From assembly GCF_001884065.1 (NCBI RefSeq), contig NZ_MACH01000020.1, positions 1-64,000 of the forward strand: a stretch of DNA of 64,000 nucleotides. Direction: 5' to 3'. The DNA is from Bacillus proteolyticus. GTDB taxonomy: Bacteria; Bacillota; Bacilli; Bacillales; Bacillaceae_G. Position 1 is the stretch's first letter. Every line of letters starts with the position of its first letter. The notes beneath the pieces are model-generated. The model worked only from the letters and a program-made list of their open reading frames with translations. It was not told where the DNA came from and searched no databases. The position numbers and the translations under genes are program-made. This document shows, piece by piece, positions 53,360 to 62,652 of this stretch.

Positions 53360-53392
53360 AGACTCTTACTATATGTAAGGGTCTTTTTTTTT
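53360..53392 (+). terminator. Terminator after the acylase gene
   Basis: AGACTCTTAC pairs with GTAAGGGTCT and a run of T's follows. Confidence 0.85.
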
Positions 53393-53524
53393 ATTTACCT
53401 TACTATTTTTAGGGAGATTATATGGATAACACTTTAATTAATGGAAATGTATTTAATTTTTCTGGAATATATGTGAAATGTTGTATAAAATAATCAAGAA
53501 AGTCAAAAATTATGGGGGAAAGTT

Positions 53525-54592
53525 GTGAAAAAAAATAAGAGTTTAGTAAGTTTTTTAGGAGTGTGTATCATGTTGTTTTCTTTTTGTTTCCAGGGAAATG
53601 TACAGGCAGATGTAAATACTGTTCAATCTGGAAAAATAAAATCAGGAAACGTAACGGTATGGGAAGTAGGCAATGTAGAGAAAGTATTAGCAGATGTGGA
53701 GCGTTTGAATTTAAATACGGTGAATGTACCGATCCAAGTTGATATTCCGAATGTGAATTCTGCTAATATGGTAATTAATCAGGTGCAAAAGAAACAAGCT
53801 ATTATTTTAATTCAAGAATTATTAAAGCGTAATATTCAAGTTATAGTGGAGCCGTTCCCGTTTATTCAGCAAGGAAATATTGGAGAGACGGAATGGAACC
53901 CGAGTAATATTAACGATTTCTTCTGGAATTGGAAAACAGTTGTTTTACAAGATATTTTTAATTCCATTACAAGTAAGTACAATGTTTACGGGCTGAAAAT
54001 CGCTTCTAATTTCGTTAACATGGAATATGCAGAAGGATATTGGAATGATACAATCGATTTTGTTCGCCAGCAGTATAAAGGAAATGTTTTGTATCAAATG
54101 AACTGGTGGTTAACTGCAAGTTTTGATCCATCTTATGAAGCGAAGTTTCTCGCAAAAATAAATCGTCCGTATTTAAAAAAGGTGGACATCGTAAGTATTG
54201 ATAGTTGGTTTGAAGTTTCAGGAAAAAGAAATCCATCGTACGAAGAAGTAAAACAAAGTTTATTTGCGACGACAGTATATAATCGTGGCCAAAATGTCGT
54301 TCAGCAACTTGAGAAATTACATAAAACAACAGGAAAGCCAGTGTATTTTGGCGGATTTAACGTGCCAGCACGTGAACTTGGACTGCAAAATCCGTGGAAC
54401 CCAGATGTTACGAATGTGTTTTCAAAAGATGTACAACTTAACGGGTGGCGTGCTTACCGTGATGTATTAGAACCGAAGCCGTATTTTAAAGGGTTTTCAA
54501 TATGGTTTATTGGCTCTAATGATAGTAATCATTCGTATCAAATACATAGTAAAGAAGCAGAGGCAGTTATTAATGGATGGTATCGAAAATAA
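53525..54592 (+). CDS. Secreted glycosidase-like TIM-barrel protein
   Basis: 355 residues with a GTG start (GGGGGAAAG ahead). A signal peptide ends near 'VQADV' (about residue 29). The remainder reads like a GH113/GH-A barrel: 'DVERLNLNTVNVPIQVDI', 'LIQELLKRNIQVIVEPFPFI', 'KYNVYGLKIASNFVNMEYAEG', 'VDIVSIDSWFEV', 'FGGFNVPARELG' and 'FSIWFIGSNDSN'. Candidate acids are E in 'NMEYAE' and D/E in 'IDSWFE'. The polysaccharide substrate is unknown. It is transcribed alone. Confidence 0.7.
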   Translation: MKKNKSLVSFLGVCIMLFSFCFQGNVQADVNTVQSGKIKSGNVTVWEVGNVEKVLADVERLNLNTVNVPIQVDIPNVNSANMVINQVQKKQAIILIQELLKRNIQVIVEPFPFIQQGNIGETEWNPSNINDFFWNWKTVVLQDIFNSITSKYNVYGLKIASNFVNMEYAEGYWNDTIDFVRQQYKGNVLYQMNWWLTASFDPSYEAKFLAKINRPYLKKVDIVSIDSWFEVSGKRNPSYEEVKQSLFATTVYNRGQNVVQQLEKLHKTTGKPVYFGGFNVPARELGLQNPWNPDVTNVFSKDVQLNGWRAYRDVLEPKPYFKGFSIWFIGSNDSNHSYQIHSKEAEAVINGWYRK

Positions 54593-54680
54593 TTTTTATA
54601 AAATAGGTAAGTTTTAGAATCTATTACATATATTTTAGTGAAAGGCCTTTCACCATCTTATCACCTAGGGGGCAATCATA

Positions 54681-54872
54681 ATGAAATTTTTGTCTTACCT
54701 TACAGTAATACTGGTGATTCTTGGCGGTTTGAATTGGTTGTTTGTGGCGTTAGATTACAATGTAGTTGAGGAATGGTTTGGTTCTATGCCGGCGCTTGTG
54801 GATACCATTTATTGGCTCTTTGGTCTTTCAGCTATTTATCAAATTTTTGATCGGTTCTTTACGAGTAAGTAG
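54681..54872 (+). CDS. DUF378 small membrane protein
   Basis: 63 residues with two helices. 'LTVILVILGGLNWLFVALDYNVVE' and 'IYWLFGLSAIYQIFDRFF' are the DUF378 (YuzA-like) signature. The function is unknown. TAGGGGGC precedes the ATG and a terminator follows. Confidence 0.85.
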   Translation: MKFLSYLTVILVILGGLNWLFVALDYNVVEEWFGSMPALVDTIYWLFGLSAIYQIFDRFFTSK

Positions 54873-54892
54873 CTATTATACTTTATTACTAG

Positions 54893-54927
54893 AGTGTTAA
54901 GTACGATTATGTACTTAACACTTTTTT
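54893..54927 (+). terminator. Terminator after the DUF378 gene
   Basis: AGTGTTAAGTAC pairs perfectly with GTACTTAACACT and T's follow. Confidence 0.85.
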
Positions 54928-55079
54928 GTATGTTTATAAAAAAGTCTGCACTTGCAAGCGATTCCATCGCGTCTTGCGCTGTAATAATAGAAAACAAATT
55001 GACCATATATTATATTTCAGGTTATAATTCAGAAAGTTTAAAAAATAATCGAATGAGAAATAGGGAGGTTATCCGGGTG

Positions 55080-56162
55080 ATGGAGAGAGTGTATAATTTT
55101 TCAGCAGGACCATCTATACTCCCTTTGCCAGTTTTAGAGAAAGTGCAAAAGGAGCTTGTAAATTATAACGGGACAGGCATGTCTGTTATGGAAATGAGCC
55201 ATAGATCTTCTTATTTCCAAAGTATTATAGATGAAGCGAGTAACTTACTTCGTGAATTAATGAACATTCCTGATGAGTATGAAGTATTGTTTTTACAAGG
55301 CGGTGCGTCATTACAGTTCTCAATGATACCGTTAAATTTAATGAGTACGTATAAAAAAGCTGGGTACGTACTGACAGGATCATGGTCTAAAAAGGCGCTG
55401 CAAGAAGCCGAAAAAGTAGGGGAAGTACAAGTGATTGCTTCTTCTGCAAAAGAGAAGTTTACTACGATTCCTAAAATGGATGATTTACCAAATGATGAAG
55501 AACTAGATTATGTACATATTACAACGAACAATACAATTGAGGGGACAAAATATGTGGATATTCCACATGTAGATAAAGTACCGCTCGTTGCGGATATGTC
55601 CTCAAATATTTTATCAGAACAATATGATGTTTCGAAGTTTGGTCTTATATATGCGGGTGCGCAAAAGAATTTAGGGCCAGCGGGCTTAACGATTGCGATT
55701 ATAAAAAGAGATTTAATTGGAGGAGCAGATCGCTCTTGTCCTACAATGTTAAACTATGAAACTTACAGCAAAAATAACTCCTTATATAATACACCGCCAT
55801 CCTTTAGTATTTACGTAACGAAACTTGTATTAGAGTGGTTGAAAGAGCAAGGCGGCGTATCTGCGATTGAAGAACAAAATAGAATGAAATCTTCACTTCT
55901 TTACAATTTCTTAGATGAATCAAAATTGTTTACTTCACCAGTTGATCCTACGTATCGATCACTTATGAACATTCCGTTTACAACACCGTCAGAAGAGCTG
56001 AACAGTGAGTTTTTACAAAAAGCGAAAGAACGCGGCCTTGTTACGCTAAAAGGACATCGCTCAGTAGGTGGTATGCGTGCAAGTATTTACAATGCGATGC
56101 CAGCACACGGTGTGCAGCAATTAGTGAATTATATGAAGGAATTTGAGCTTGAGAATAGATAG
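55080..56162 (+). CDS. serC: Phosphoserine aminotransferase
   Basis: 360 residues from the ATG at 55080 (GGGAGG upstream; a GTG lies just before), the standard SerC length. 'VYNFSAGPSILPLPVL', 'EMSHRSSYFQSI', 'LFLQGGASLQFSMIPLNL', 'TTNNTIEGTKY' and the PLP-lysine segment 'YAGAQKNLGPAGLT' are all present. It makes O-phosphoserine from 3-phosphohydroxypyruvate and glutamate. It is the first gene of a serC-serA-DUF1015 operon with short gaps. Confidence 0.95.
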   Translation: MERVYNFSAGPSILPLPVLEKVQKELVNYNGTGMSVMEMSHRSSYFQSIIDEASNLLRELMNIPDEYEVLFLQGGASLQFSMIPLNLMSTYKKAGYVLTGSWSKKALQEAEKVGEVQVIASSAKEKFTTIPKMDDLPNDEELDYVHITTNNTIEGTKYVDIPHVDKVPLVADMSSNILSEQYDVSKFGLIYAGAQKNLGPAGLTIAIIKRDLIGGADRSCPTMLNYETYSKNNSLYNTPPSFSIYVTKLVLEWLKEQGGVSAIEEQNRMKSSLLYNFLDESKLFTSPVDPTYRSLMNIPFTTPSEELNSEFLQKAKERGLVTLKGHRSVGGMRASIYNAMPAHGVQQLVNYMKEFELENR

Positions 56163-56174
56163 GGAGATGGGGAT

Positions 56175-57347
56175 ATGTTTCGTGTTCAAACGTTAAATCA
56201 AATTGCAGAAAAAGGTTTGCAAGTTCTTGGCGGAGAGCGTTATGAAGTAGGGGATAGAATGGAATACCCAGATGGCATTTTACTTCGCAGCTATTCTTTA
56301 CATCAAGAAGAGTTTTCAAAAGACTTAAAGGCGATTGCAAGAGCTGGTGCTGGTGTAAATAATATTCCTGTCGAGCGATGTACAGAAAAAGGGATTGTAG
56401 TATTTAATACACCAGGAGCTAATGCCAATGCAGTAAAGGAACTCATTATCGCAAGTCTTATTATGTCTTCACGTAACATTATTAATGGCGTAAGCTGGAC
56501 GAAAAATCTAGAGGGTGAAGAAGTACCTCAGCTAGTTGAATCAGGGAAAAAACAATTTGTTGGATCAGAAATTGCGGGGAAACGTTTAGGGGTTATTGGC
56601 CTTGGTGCAATCGGTGCTTTAGTTGCGAATGATGCGCTAGCTTTAGGAATGGATGTTGTCGGATATGATCCTTACATTTCAGTAGAAACAGCTTGGCGCC
56701 TTTCTACACATGTACAAAGAGCATTTAGTTTAGATGAAATTTTTGCAACATGTGATTATATTACACTGCATATTCCTCTTACGAATCAAACGAAGGGAAT
56801 TATTGGTGAACACGCTGTAGAGAAGATGAAAAAAGGTATGCGTCTATTCAATTTCTCTAGAGGGGAACTTGTGGATGAAAAGGTTCTTCAAAAAGCGTTA
56901 GAAGAAGATATTATTACACATTACGTAACGGACTTCCCAAATGAAAATGTTATAAAGATGAAAAATGTAACAGCAACGCCTCACCTTGGTGCATCTACAT
57001 CTGAATCGGAAGAAAATTGTGCGGTCATGGCAGCACGTCAATTACGTGAATATTTAGAGACAGGAAATATTCGTAATTCAGTAAACTATCCAAACGTCGA
57101 ACTGCCGTATATAGGAAAGAAACGTATTACAATAATGCATCAAAACGTTCCGAACATGGTAGGACAAATTACAGGATGTTTAGCAGAACATCATATTAAT
57201 ATTGCGGATATGATTAATCGTAGTAAACATTCTTGGGCATACACAATGATTGATATTGATAACGGAATTGATGATATAATAAAAGAGAATATTGTGGAAA
57301 ATATAAGCAAAATTACAGGTGTTGTAGCCGTTCGAATGATTGTGTAA
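56175..57347 (+). CDS. serA: D-3-phosphoglycerate dehydrogenase
   Basis: 390 residues. The NAD-binding core shows 'RAGAGVNNIPVERCTEKGIVVFNTPGANANAVKELII' and 'RLGVIGLGAIGALVANDALALGMDVVGYDPY'; the catalytic set is R ('FNFSRGELVDE'), E and H ('TATPHLGASTSESEEN'). A C-terminal ACT domain (about 320-390, 'NVPNMVGQITGCLAEHHINIADMINRS') implies serine feedback or dimerisation. It is the short form of SerA, without the intervening ASB domain. It works with SerC in serine synthesis. Confidence 0.92.
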   Translation: MFRVQTLNQIAEKGLQVLGGERYEVGDRMEYPDGILLRSYSLHQEEFSKDLKAIARAGAGVNNIPVERCTEKGIVVFNTPGANANAVKELIIASLIMSSRNIINGVSWTKNLEGEEVPQLVESGKKQFVGSEIAGKRLGVIGLGAIGALVANDALALGMDVVGYDPYISVETAWRLSTHVQRAFSLDEIFATCDYITLHIPLTNQTKGIIGEHAVEKMKKGMRLFNFSRGELVDEKVLQKALEEDIITHYVTDFPNENVIKMKNVTATPHLGASTSESEENCAVMAARQLREYLETGNIRNSVNYPNVELPYIGKKRITIMHQNVPNMVGQITGCLAEHHINIADMINRSKHSWAYTMIDIDNGIDDIIKENIVENISKITGVVAVRMIV

Positions 57348-57360
57348 AGGAGAGAGGAAC

Positions 57361-58608
57361 TTGGCAAAAATCCGACCGTTTCGGGCTATTCGTCCAGTAG
57401 AAGAAAAAGCAGTGGAAGTCGCAGCTTTACCTTACGATGTATTAAATAGTGAAGAGGCAAGAGAAGTTGTAAAAGGGAATCTATATTCTTTTTTACATGT
57501 CGATAAAGCAGAAATCGATTTAGATCCGGCACTTTCACCATACGATGATCGCGTATATGAAAAAGCAGGTGAAAATCTAAATCGATTTATACAAGAAGAA
57601 GTGTTCATTCAAGACGAAGAGCCAGCACTATACATTTATGAACTGACGATGCAAGGACGAACACAATCAGGCCTTGTCGTTTGTACATCTATTGACGAGT
57701 ATGAAGATGATACAATTAAAAAACATGAAAGAACGCGTCATGAAAAAGAGCTAGATCGTATTCGCCACGTAGATGTGTGTGATGCAAATACGGGTCCTAT
57801 CTTTTTAACGTATCGTACAAAAGAAGATGTGAAACGTATCATCGCAAGCTGGAAAGAAGAACATGCGCCAATCTATACATTTACAGCAGAAGATGGCGTT
57901 AGGCATGTTGCTTGGAAGATTGAAGATGAAGATGTAATTGCGGATTTAGTAAACGCATTTGAAGATATTCCTAATCTTTATATTGCAGATGGACATCACC
58001 GCTCTGCATCAGCTGCAAAAGTAGGACTTATGCGAAGAGAACAATATCCGAATTACACAGGAGAAGAGGAATTTAACTTCTTCTTATCCGTTTTATTCCC
58101 TCACGATGAATTATCAATTTGGGACTATAACCGAGTTGTGAAAGATTTAAATGGCTTATCTGAAGAACAGTTTTTAAAGCAAATCGCGCAGTACTTTTAT
58201 GTAGAAGAAGCAAATGTTTCTCCATATAAACCAAATGAGCCAAAATCATTTGGCATGTATATAAACGAGAAGTGGTATAAGCTTACTGTGAAAGAGGAAA
58301 CATTTGATGCGAATGATCTCGTTAGAGGTTTAGATGTATCTATCCTGCAAGATCATTTATTAAGCCAAGTGCTTGAAATACATGATCCGCGATCTGATTC
58401 ACGCATCGATTTTGTCGGTGGAATCCGCGGGCTAGAAGAACTAGAACGTCTTGTGAACAGCGGTGCATATAAAGCTGCATTCGCGTTATATCCGACGTCA
58501 ATGGATGATTTATTAGCAATCGCAGATGCAGGGGAAGTTATGCCGCCAAAATCAACGTGGTTTGAACCGAAACTGCGCAGTGGGTTGTTTGTTCATTCAT
58601 TAAAATAA
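57361..58608 (+). CDS. DUF1015 family protein
   Basis: 415 residues with a TTG start after AAAGGAGAGAGG, just past serA. It begins 'AKIRPFRAIRPVEEKAVEVA' and 'ALPYDVLNSEEAREVVKGN', then 'IADGHHRSASAAKVGLMRRE' and 'IDFVGGIRGLEELERLV', all typical of DUF1015. The family contains HipA-like or serine-kinase-like folds of unsettled function and is often next to serA. A role in serine metabolism is plausible from this conserved linkage. A terminator follows. Confidence 0.88.
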   Translation: MAKIRPFRAIRPVEEKAVEVAALPYDVLNSEEAREVVKGNLYSFLHVDKAEIDLDPALSPYDDRVYEKAGENLNRFIQEEVFIQDEEPALYIYELTMQGRTQSGLVVCTSIDEYEDDTIKKHERTRHEKELDRIRHVDVCDANTGPIFLTYRTKEDVKRIIASWKEEHAPIYTFTAEDGVRHVAWKIEDEDVIADLVNAFEDIPNLYIADGHHRSASAAKVGLMRREQYPNYTGEEEFNFFLSVLFPHDELSIWDYNRVVKDLNGLSEEQFLKQIAQYFYVEEANVSPYKPNEPKSFGMYINEKWYKLTVKEETFDANDLVRGLDVSILQDHLLSQVLEIHDPRSDSRIDFVGGIRGLEELERLVNSGAYKAAFALYPTSMDDLLAIADAGEVMPPKSTWFEPKLRSGLFVHSLK

Positions 58609-58626
58609 ATAGACTTCTTTAGAGTG

Positions 58627-58658
58627 AAAAACCGAAATGATTTTTAGTTTCGGTTTTT
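58627..58658 (+). terminator. Terminator of the ser operon
   Basis: AAAAACCGAAA pairs with TTTCGGTTTTT over a 10-nt loop. Confidence 0.85.
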
Positions 58659-58692
58659 CTTATTTTAAAAGTGTTTTTGAGGAGGAGTATCG

Positions 58693-59070
58693 ATGAAATT
58701 GCAAGTAGGCGAAAAAATCACCTTTGAACGAACTTTTACAAAAGAAGATGTTGTTTTATTTACAGAGGTATCTAAGGATGAGGGAATCCACCATGTTACA
58801 CCAGATGAACAAGGTCGATTTGTTGTACAAGGACTTTTAACATCAACACTGCCTACGAAAGTCGGTGGTGATCATAACGTATTAGCTCGCAAGATGGATT
58901 TTGAATTTTTACGTCCTGTTTTTAGTGGTGATACCATTCGTTGTGATGTAACCATTGAACAATTTGAGCCCGATGAAAAAAATCGCACAAAAATTATTGC
59001 GATGTTTACATGTAAGAATCAACTTGAAAAAGAAGTTATGAAGGGGAGTTTTTCGGGGATTATTCTTTAA
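58693..59070 (+). CDS. MaoC-like hot-dog-fold protein
   Basis: 125 residues. 'VGEKITFERTFTKEDVVLFTEVSKDEGIHH', 'GLLTSTLPTKVGGDHNVLARKMDFEFLRPVFSGDTIRCDVTIEQFE' match MaoC-type (R)-hydratases, but the catalytic D/H pair is not clearly the standard one (D and H are seen near 'KDEGIHH'). The likely ligand is an acyl-CoA. GAGGAGGAG precedes the ATG. The following 230 bp hold no gene. Confidence 0.75.
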   Translation: MKLQVGEKITFERTFTKEDVVLFTEVSKDEGIHHVTPDEQGRFVVQGLLTSTLPTKVGGDHNVLARKMDFEFLRPVFSGDTIRCDVTIEQFEPDEKNRTKIIAMFTCKNQLEKEVMKGSFSGIIL

Positions 59071-59243
59071 TTGGTAGGAAAAGTAATGAATAAGTGGGGG
59101 GCCATGCCTCTCAGGCTTAGAGTTTTAATTCCCCCCCATAACGAAAATTTTATGTATCGTTGAATACTGATAATAAGACGTTATGTAATATACTCTGTTC
59201 TTTTCTTAACTATTAGAAAATAGTTGAATAAGCTCGTCAACAA

Positions 59244-59278
59244 AAAGGACATTCCTAGTATTACAAGAAATGTCCTTT
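59244..59278 (-). terminator. Terminator after the DUF3224 gene
   Basis: AAAGGACATT pairs with AATGTCCTTT; it lies just past the stop of the leftward gene. Confidence 0.65.
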
Positions 59279-59301
59279 CCACTAAATCATAGGATATTTT
59301 G

Positions 59302-59697
59302 CTAAAATTCAAACTCTAAAATTAGTTTACTAGTTTGACCTGTAAACTGATAATTATAGGATCCTCTCAGACCTTCTAAGTTACCGGTAGCTTTGATAAT
59401 TGTTCCTGGGGAATCTAAATTTCCTTTATCCAATATACCTTGCTCTATAGCTGTAAATGTCCCTTGTTGCCCCTTATAAATTCCTTCAAAGTGTAAAAAA
59501 CCAGAAATTTTAGCAGTAGCCAAGTGACCATCATTTATATTTGAGTCTAAATAATATAATAAGTATTCAACAAAAGCTTTTCCTTTTAATTCACCATCAA
59601 TATCATATTCAACATGAGCAATATTAATAGGGAAATCTTTTCTAGTATCATCAATTGGTTTTTCATCCCATTTACTTACTGTAAATGTTATTTCCAT
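59302..59697 (-). CDS. DUF3224 family protein
   Basis: 131 residues forming a small beta barrel by pattern: 'EITFTVSKWDEKPID', 'HVEYDIDGELKGKAFVEYLLYY', 'SGFLHFEGIYKGQQGTFTAIEQG', 'ATGNLEGLRGSYNYQFTGQTSKLILEFEF'. This alternating GxxxG strand layout is DUF3224 (allene-oxide-cyclase-like). The function is unknown. AAAGGGGGA precedes the ATG. Confidence 0.8.
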   Translation of the reverse strand: MEITFTVSKWDEKPIDDTRKDFPINIAHVEYDIDGELKGKAFVEYLLYYLDSNINDGHLATAKISGFLHFEGIYKGQQGTFTAIEQGILDKGNLDSPGTIIKATGNLEGLRGSYNYQFTGQTSKLILEFEF

Positions 59698-59802
59698 ACA
59701 CGTAAATCCCCCTTTATCATTAGGTAAGTAATCTCCATATCATTTAAAAAGTACCAATTCAGAGTCATATCTCATAGGAGTGTTTTTATTATTTGAGTCC
59801 TG

Positions 59803-59850
59803 CCATATCGCTATTAAGCTAACAAAATAAAATACTCCCTAAAATGAAAA
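59803..59850 (+). repeat. Dispersed repeat, third copy
   Basis: CATATCGCTATTAAGCTAAC and the following AAAATAAAATACTCCCTAAA match 7353-7398 with only a few differences. It lies in a gap between two leftward genes (59698-59903 otherwise empty). Confidence 0.6.
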
Positions 59851-59903
59851 ATAGGATCAGGAAAACATAATTATAAAACTTATGGCTCTACTTATTTAAA
59901 GTT

Positions 59904-60935
59904 TCACTTCACTCCACTTTCCAAAATAGAGAAAGATCTATTTTCACAATCAATTTCTGCCATCGCGCCGTAAGGTAAAATAAACTTCGGTTCAGTATGG
60001 CCAAAATTTAAATTGTAAAGAATCGGCAAATCTTCTAAATGATGTTCCTTCATAACTTGCAGTATTTCATGTTTATACTCTTCATAATATTGTTCATCTT
60101 TCGGTTTACCGAAGATGATACCGTTTGCTTTTTGCAGAATGCCTTGCGCTGCATAATTTCGTAACCAATACTTTATATAACTTGGTTCTGGATGATCTTC
60201 AGAAGTTTCAAAGAATAGAATACTATCCTCCCAATGTTTTTTCTCAGGCCAAAGCTCCGTTCCTTTTGCAAATTCCAATACTTCTATACAACCACCAATT
60301 AAACGCCCTTGTACAGTGGTAGAGCCTTGAAGTACCTCATATCCATTGTTTTGCTGCATCGTACGTCTTGTATCCTTATTTATTTCAATCCATTCTAAAC
60401 GCTCACTCGTCCATTCATGAGCTGGTTGAATCTCGCCAATCGTTTCATTGGAAAAGAGAGTTCGATTTACCATTTCAATTGTATATGGATCCATTTCTAC
60501 ATTTTCGGCAAAGTCGGTCAAAATTGCCGGACCGTATAAAGAGGAAAGACCTGCTTTATGACAAAATAAATGTGAAATAGTAACGTCAGAGTATCCCATA
60601 AAAATTTTCGGGTTTTCACGTATCACATTAAAATCTATATAGGGAAGTAAGCGAATGCTATCTTCACCGCCAATATTCGCAATAATTGCTTTCACGCGCG
60701 TATCTTTAAATGCTGTCATTAAATCTTCCGCACGGGCCTCTGGATTGTTATAAAGGTATTCGCTACCTTTTAAGCTATTTGGCATGGGAGTAACCGTAAG
60801 ACCAAAAACTTCCTCTAATCTTTTTACTCCTTGCTCATATCGCCACCTTATTTCAGAATCACCTGCACCGCCCCATGAAGGACTTACTGTCGCCACGATA
60901 TCCCCTGGCTGTAATCGGTTTGGTTTTATTAACAT
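59904..60935 (-). CDS. S66-family LD-carboxypeptidase (MccF/LdcA-like)
   Basis: 343 residues. The catalytic Ser is in 'KIFMGYSDVTISHLF', Glu in 'GGCIEVLEF' and His in 'LNFGHTEPKFILPYG'; the N-terminal 'LQPGDIVATVSPSWGG' is typical. Members cleave the tetrapeptide of wall fragments (LdcA) or inactivate microcin C-type inhibitors (MccF). The length and loops here suggest the MccF-like clade common in Bacillus. No microcin C cluster is present, so the natural substrate is open. It is monocistronic. Confidence 0.88.
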   Translation of the reverse strand: MLIKPNRLQPGDIVATVSPSWGGAGDSEIRWRYEQGVKRLEEVFGLTVTPMPNSLKGSEYLYNNPEARAEDLMTAFKDTRVKAIIANIGGEDSIRLLPYIDFNVIRENPKIFMGYSDVTISHLFCHKAGLSSLYGPAILTDFAENVEMDPYTIEMVNRTLFSNETIGEIQPAHEWTSERLEWIEINKDTRRTMQQNNGYEVLQGSTTVQGRLIGGCIEVLEFAKGTELWPEKKHWEDSILFFETSEDHPEPSYIKYWLRNYAAQGILQKANGIIFGKPKDEQYYEEYKHEILQVMKEHHLEDLPILYNLNFGHTEPKFILPYGAMAEIDCENRSFSILESGVK

Positions 60936-61226
60936 TTTAACTCCGCTCCTACATAATTTAATGGACTACGATTATACAAACTGTAGCATTGAAAAATATG
61001 ACGCATGACATTATTTTCTTCATCATCATTCCGTTTACCTGCTGTTATGCAAGAATTTAGCAGTAGTGCTGAATATAGGGGAAACCGCTTTATATTTAAA
61101 AAGTACAGTATGCAACATTGCATGAGAAAGATGGTCGTTATTCCTTATAACCCGTAACTGTAATAGTTACAGGTCGGGCGTATCAAATCAAACAAATAAA
61201 ATCATCATGAATGGAGATGTTTCATA

Positions 61227-61868
61227 ATGGGTATGAAAAAATCAATTTTAGCAGGTGCTTTAGGAATTGCAGCATTATCAGGAACGAATTTACCAGGATT
61301 AGAAGTAACAAAAGCGAATGCAGCTTCTATTGAATCGAATTTCTCGACGTTAGAAGGACGAGTAGTAGAAGTAGATAACGGTGTGATTGTCGTAAAATCT
61401 AAGCAATACGAAGAACCTGTTAGTGTGTATATAGATTCTCTTTCAAACGTGAAAGTAGGAGATGAAGTAAAAGCTACTGGATCTATGATGCGTAATTTTA
61501 CAGAATATATGGTTGCAACCGCAGTTGAAAATACATCAAACAAGTTAGGTATGCACATGAAAGAAGACGGTTCTCCTGATTATGTAATTGGGGAGGTATC
61601 AAAAGTAGGAACGATGGAAGATGAGGGAGACGGTGTTACTATATATGTCGTAGTTGAGTATCCATCGCTAAACGGGAAGAAAGTTATTATTGATGTTTTC
61701 TTAACGGAGGGACAAGTATTTAATACGGGTGAGAAAGTGAAAATTGATATGAAGTATGTAGGTTGGGGCGGAAGTTCTATTAACTGGAACACAACGGATC
61801 ATATTGAAAAGGTTTATGAGGTAAAGAGCAACGTTGAAAATAATGATGATGTTTGGATTTGGTCTTAA
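61227..61868 (+). CDS. Secreted hypothetical protein
   Basis: 213 residues. A signal peptide ending near 'TKANAAS' (about 33) is followed by a beta-rich region ('LEGRVVEVDNGVIVVKSKQY', 'VSVYIDSLSNVKVGDEVKATGSM') that looks like an OB-type fold, repeated in the second half ('YVIGEVSKVGTMEDEG', 'VFLTEGQVFNTGEKVKIDMKYV'). It resembles exported Bacillus proteins of the DUF3221 type in layout. The function is unknown. A GGAGATG ribosome site is present. Confidence 0.65.
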   Translation: MGMKKSILAGALGIAALSGTNLPGLEVTKANAASIESNFSTLEGRVVEVDNGVIVVKSKQYEEPVSVYIDSLSNVKVGDEVKATGSMMRNFTEYMVATAVENTSNKLGMHMKEDGSPDYVIGEVSKVGTMEDEGDGVTIYVVVEYPSLNGKKVIIDVFLTEGQVFNTGEKVKIDMKYVGWGGSSINWNTTDHIEKVYEVKSNVENNDDVWIWS

Positions 61869-62026
61869 TAAGGCGAGTATAAGTCGTTATTTGCAATTTA
61901 CTCTAAACAATTAATGTAAAAACTAAATGTATCATGCATTACCCATTAAATTATCATGTGTATGACAATTTGATGGGTATTTTTTATTTTGTGTTTTTTT
62001 GAGAATAAGGGATTTTCTATTAGAAT

Positions 62027-62308
62027 ATGATGTTTAGATCGGAGCGAGATGAGGTTTATTTACGGGCTAAAAAAAGAATGGAGAATTTAAAAGCGTTTTA
62101 CATTCATTTAACGGTTTATATACTAGTGAACTTAATGCTTTTTTTTATAAATATAAGCTCTGATTCAAGTAAATTATGGTTTTTATATCCACTTGCAGGT
62201 TGGGGGATTGGTATCGTTATACACGGATTGACAACCTTTCCATTTGGGATATTCGGAAAAGAGTGGGAAGAACGAAAGATTAAAGAATATATGGAGAAAG
62301 ATAAGTGA
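62027..62308 (+). CDS. 2TM-domain protein
   Basis: 93 residues: 'RAKKRMENLKAFYIHLTVYILVNLMLFFIN' and 'WFLYPLAGWGIGIVIHGLTTF', then 'GKEWEERKIKEYMEKDK'. This is the 2TM domain (PF13239), two helices with a charged tail, often attached to histidine kinases but here alone. The function is unknown. The ribosome site is weak. Confidence 0.8.
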   Translation: MMFRSERDEVYLRAKKRMENLKAFYIHLTVYILVNLMLFFINISSDSSKLWFLYPLAGWGIGIVIHGLTTFPFGIFGKEWEERKIKEYMEKDK

Positions 62309-62460
62309 ATCCGTTTTGATCATTCTATTTTCAAAATAATACTGAGGATGGGGTATTGTTCTACGTCTGTTTAGGAAAATGGGATAGAAAGCAGTGAGGT
62401 GTGACGCTCGTGGTAAAGACCTTACGGAGGATTTCCATTCATATAAATCTCTTTAAAAAA

Positions 62461-62509
62461 ACAAAGACGCGAAGTCTCTTCTATGACTTCGCGTCTTTGT
62501 TTTTTTTTT
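62461..62509. terminator. Strong terminator
   Basis: ACAAAGACGCGAAGTC pairs perfectly with GACTTCGCGTCTTTGT over an 8-nt loop; ten T's follow. Besides this hairpin, 62309-62460 shows no gene. Confidence 0.9.
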
Positions 62510-62516
62510 AGAAGGA

Positions 62517-62627
62517 TTAATGAGTCATTCTCGTATTCACATAAGCGGCAAATATAACATGTCCAATGATAATAATAGAAGAAATAATTTTATAAACGAG
62601 GTAATAGCGATGGAGAAGCGAAGAGAT
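62517..62627 (-). pseudogene. Possible membrane-protein fragment downstream of lysR
   Basis: A minus-strand frame between two stops reads ISSLLHRYYLVYKIISSIII, then IGHVIFAAYVNTRMTH. It contains one clear hydrophobic helix and lacks a start codon. It may be the tail of a lost membrane protein. Confidence 0.3.
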
Positions 62628-62652
62628 CTATCGCTACACTTCTAAGGTTTAT

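Noticed and set aside
59904-60935. MccF-like gene as evidence for a microcin C cluster
   Set aside because: No mccB or peptide gene nearby; such genes occur alone in many Bacillus.
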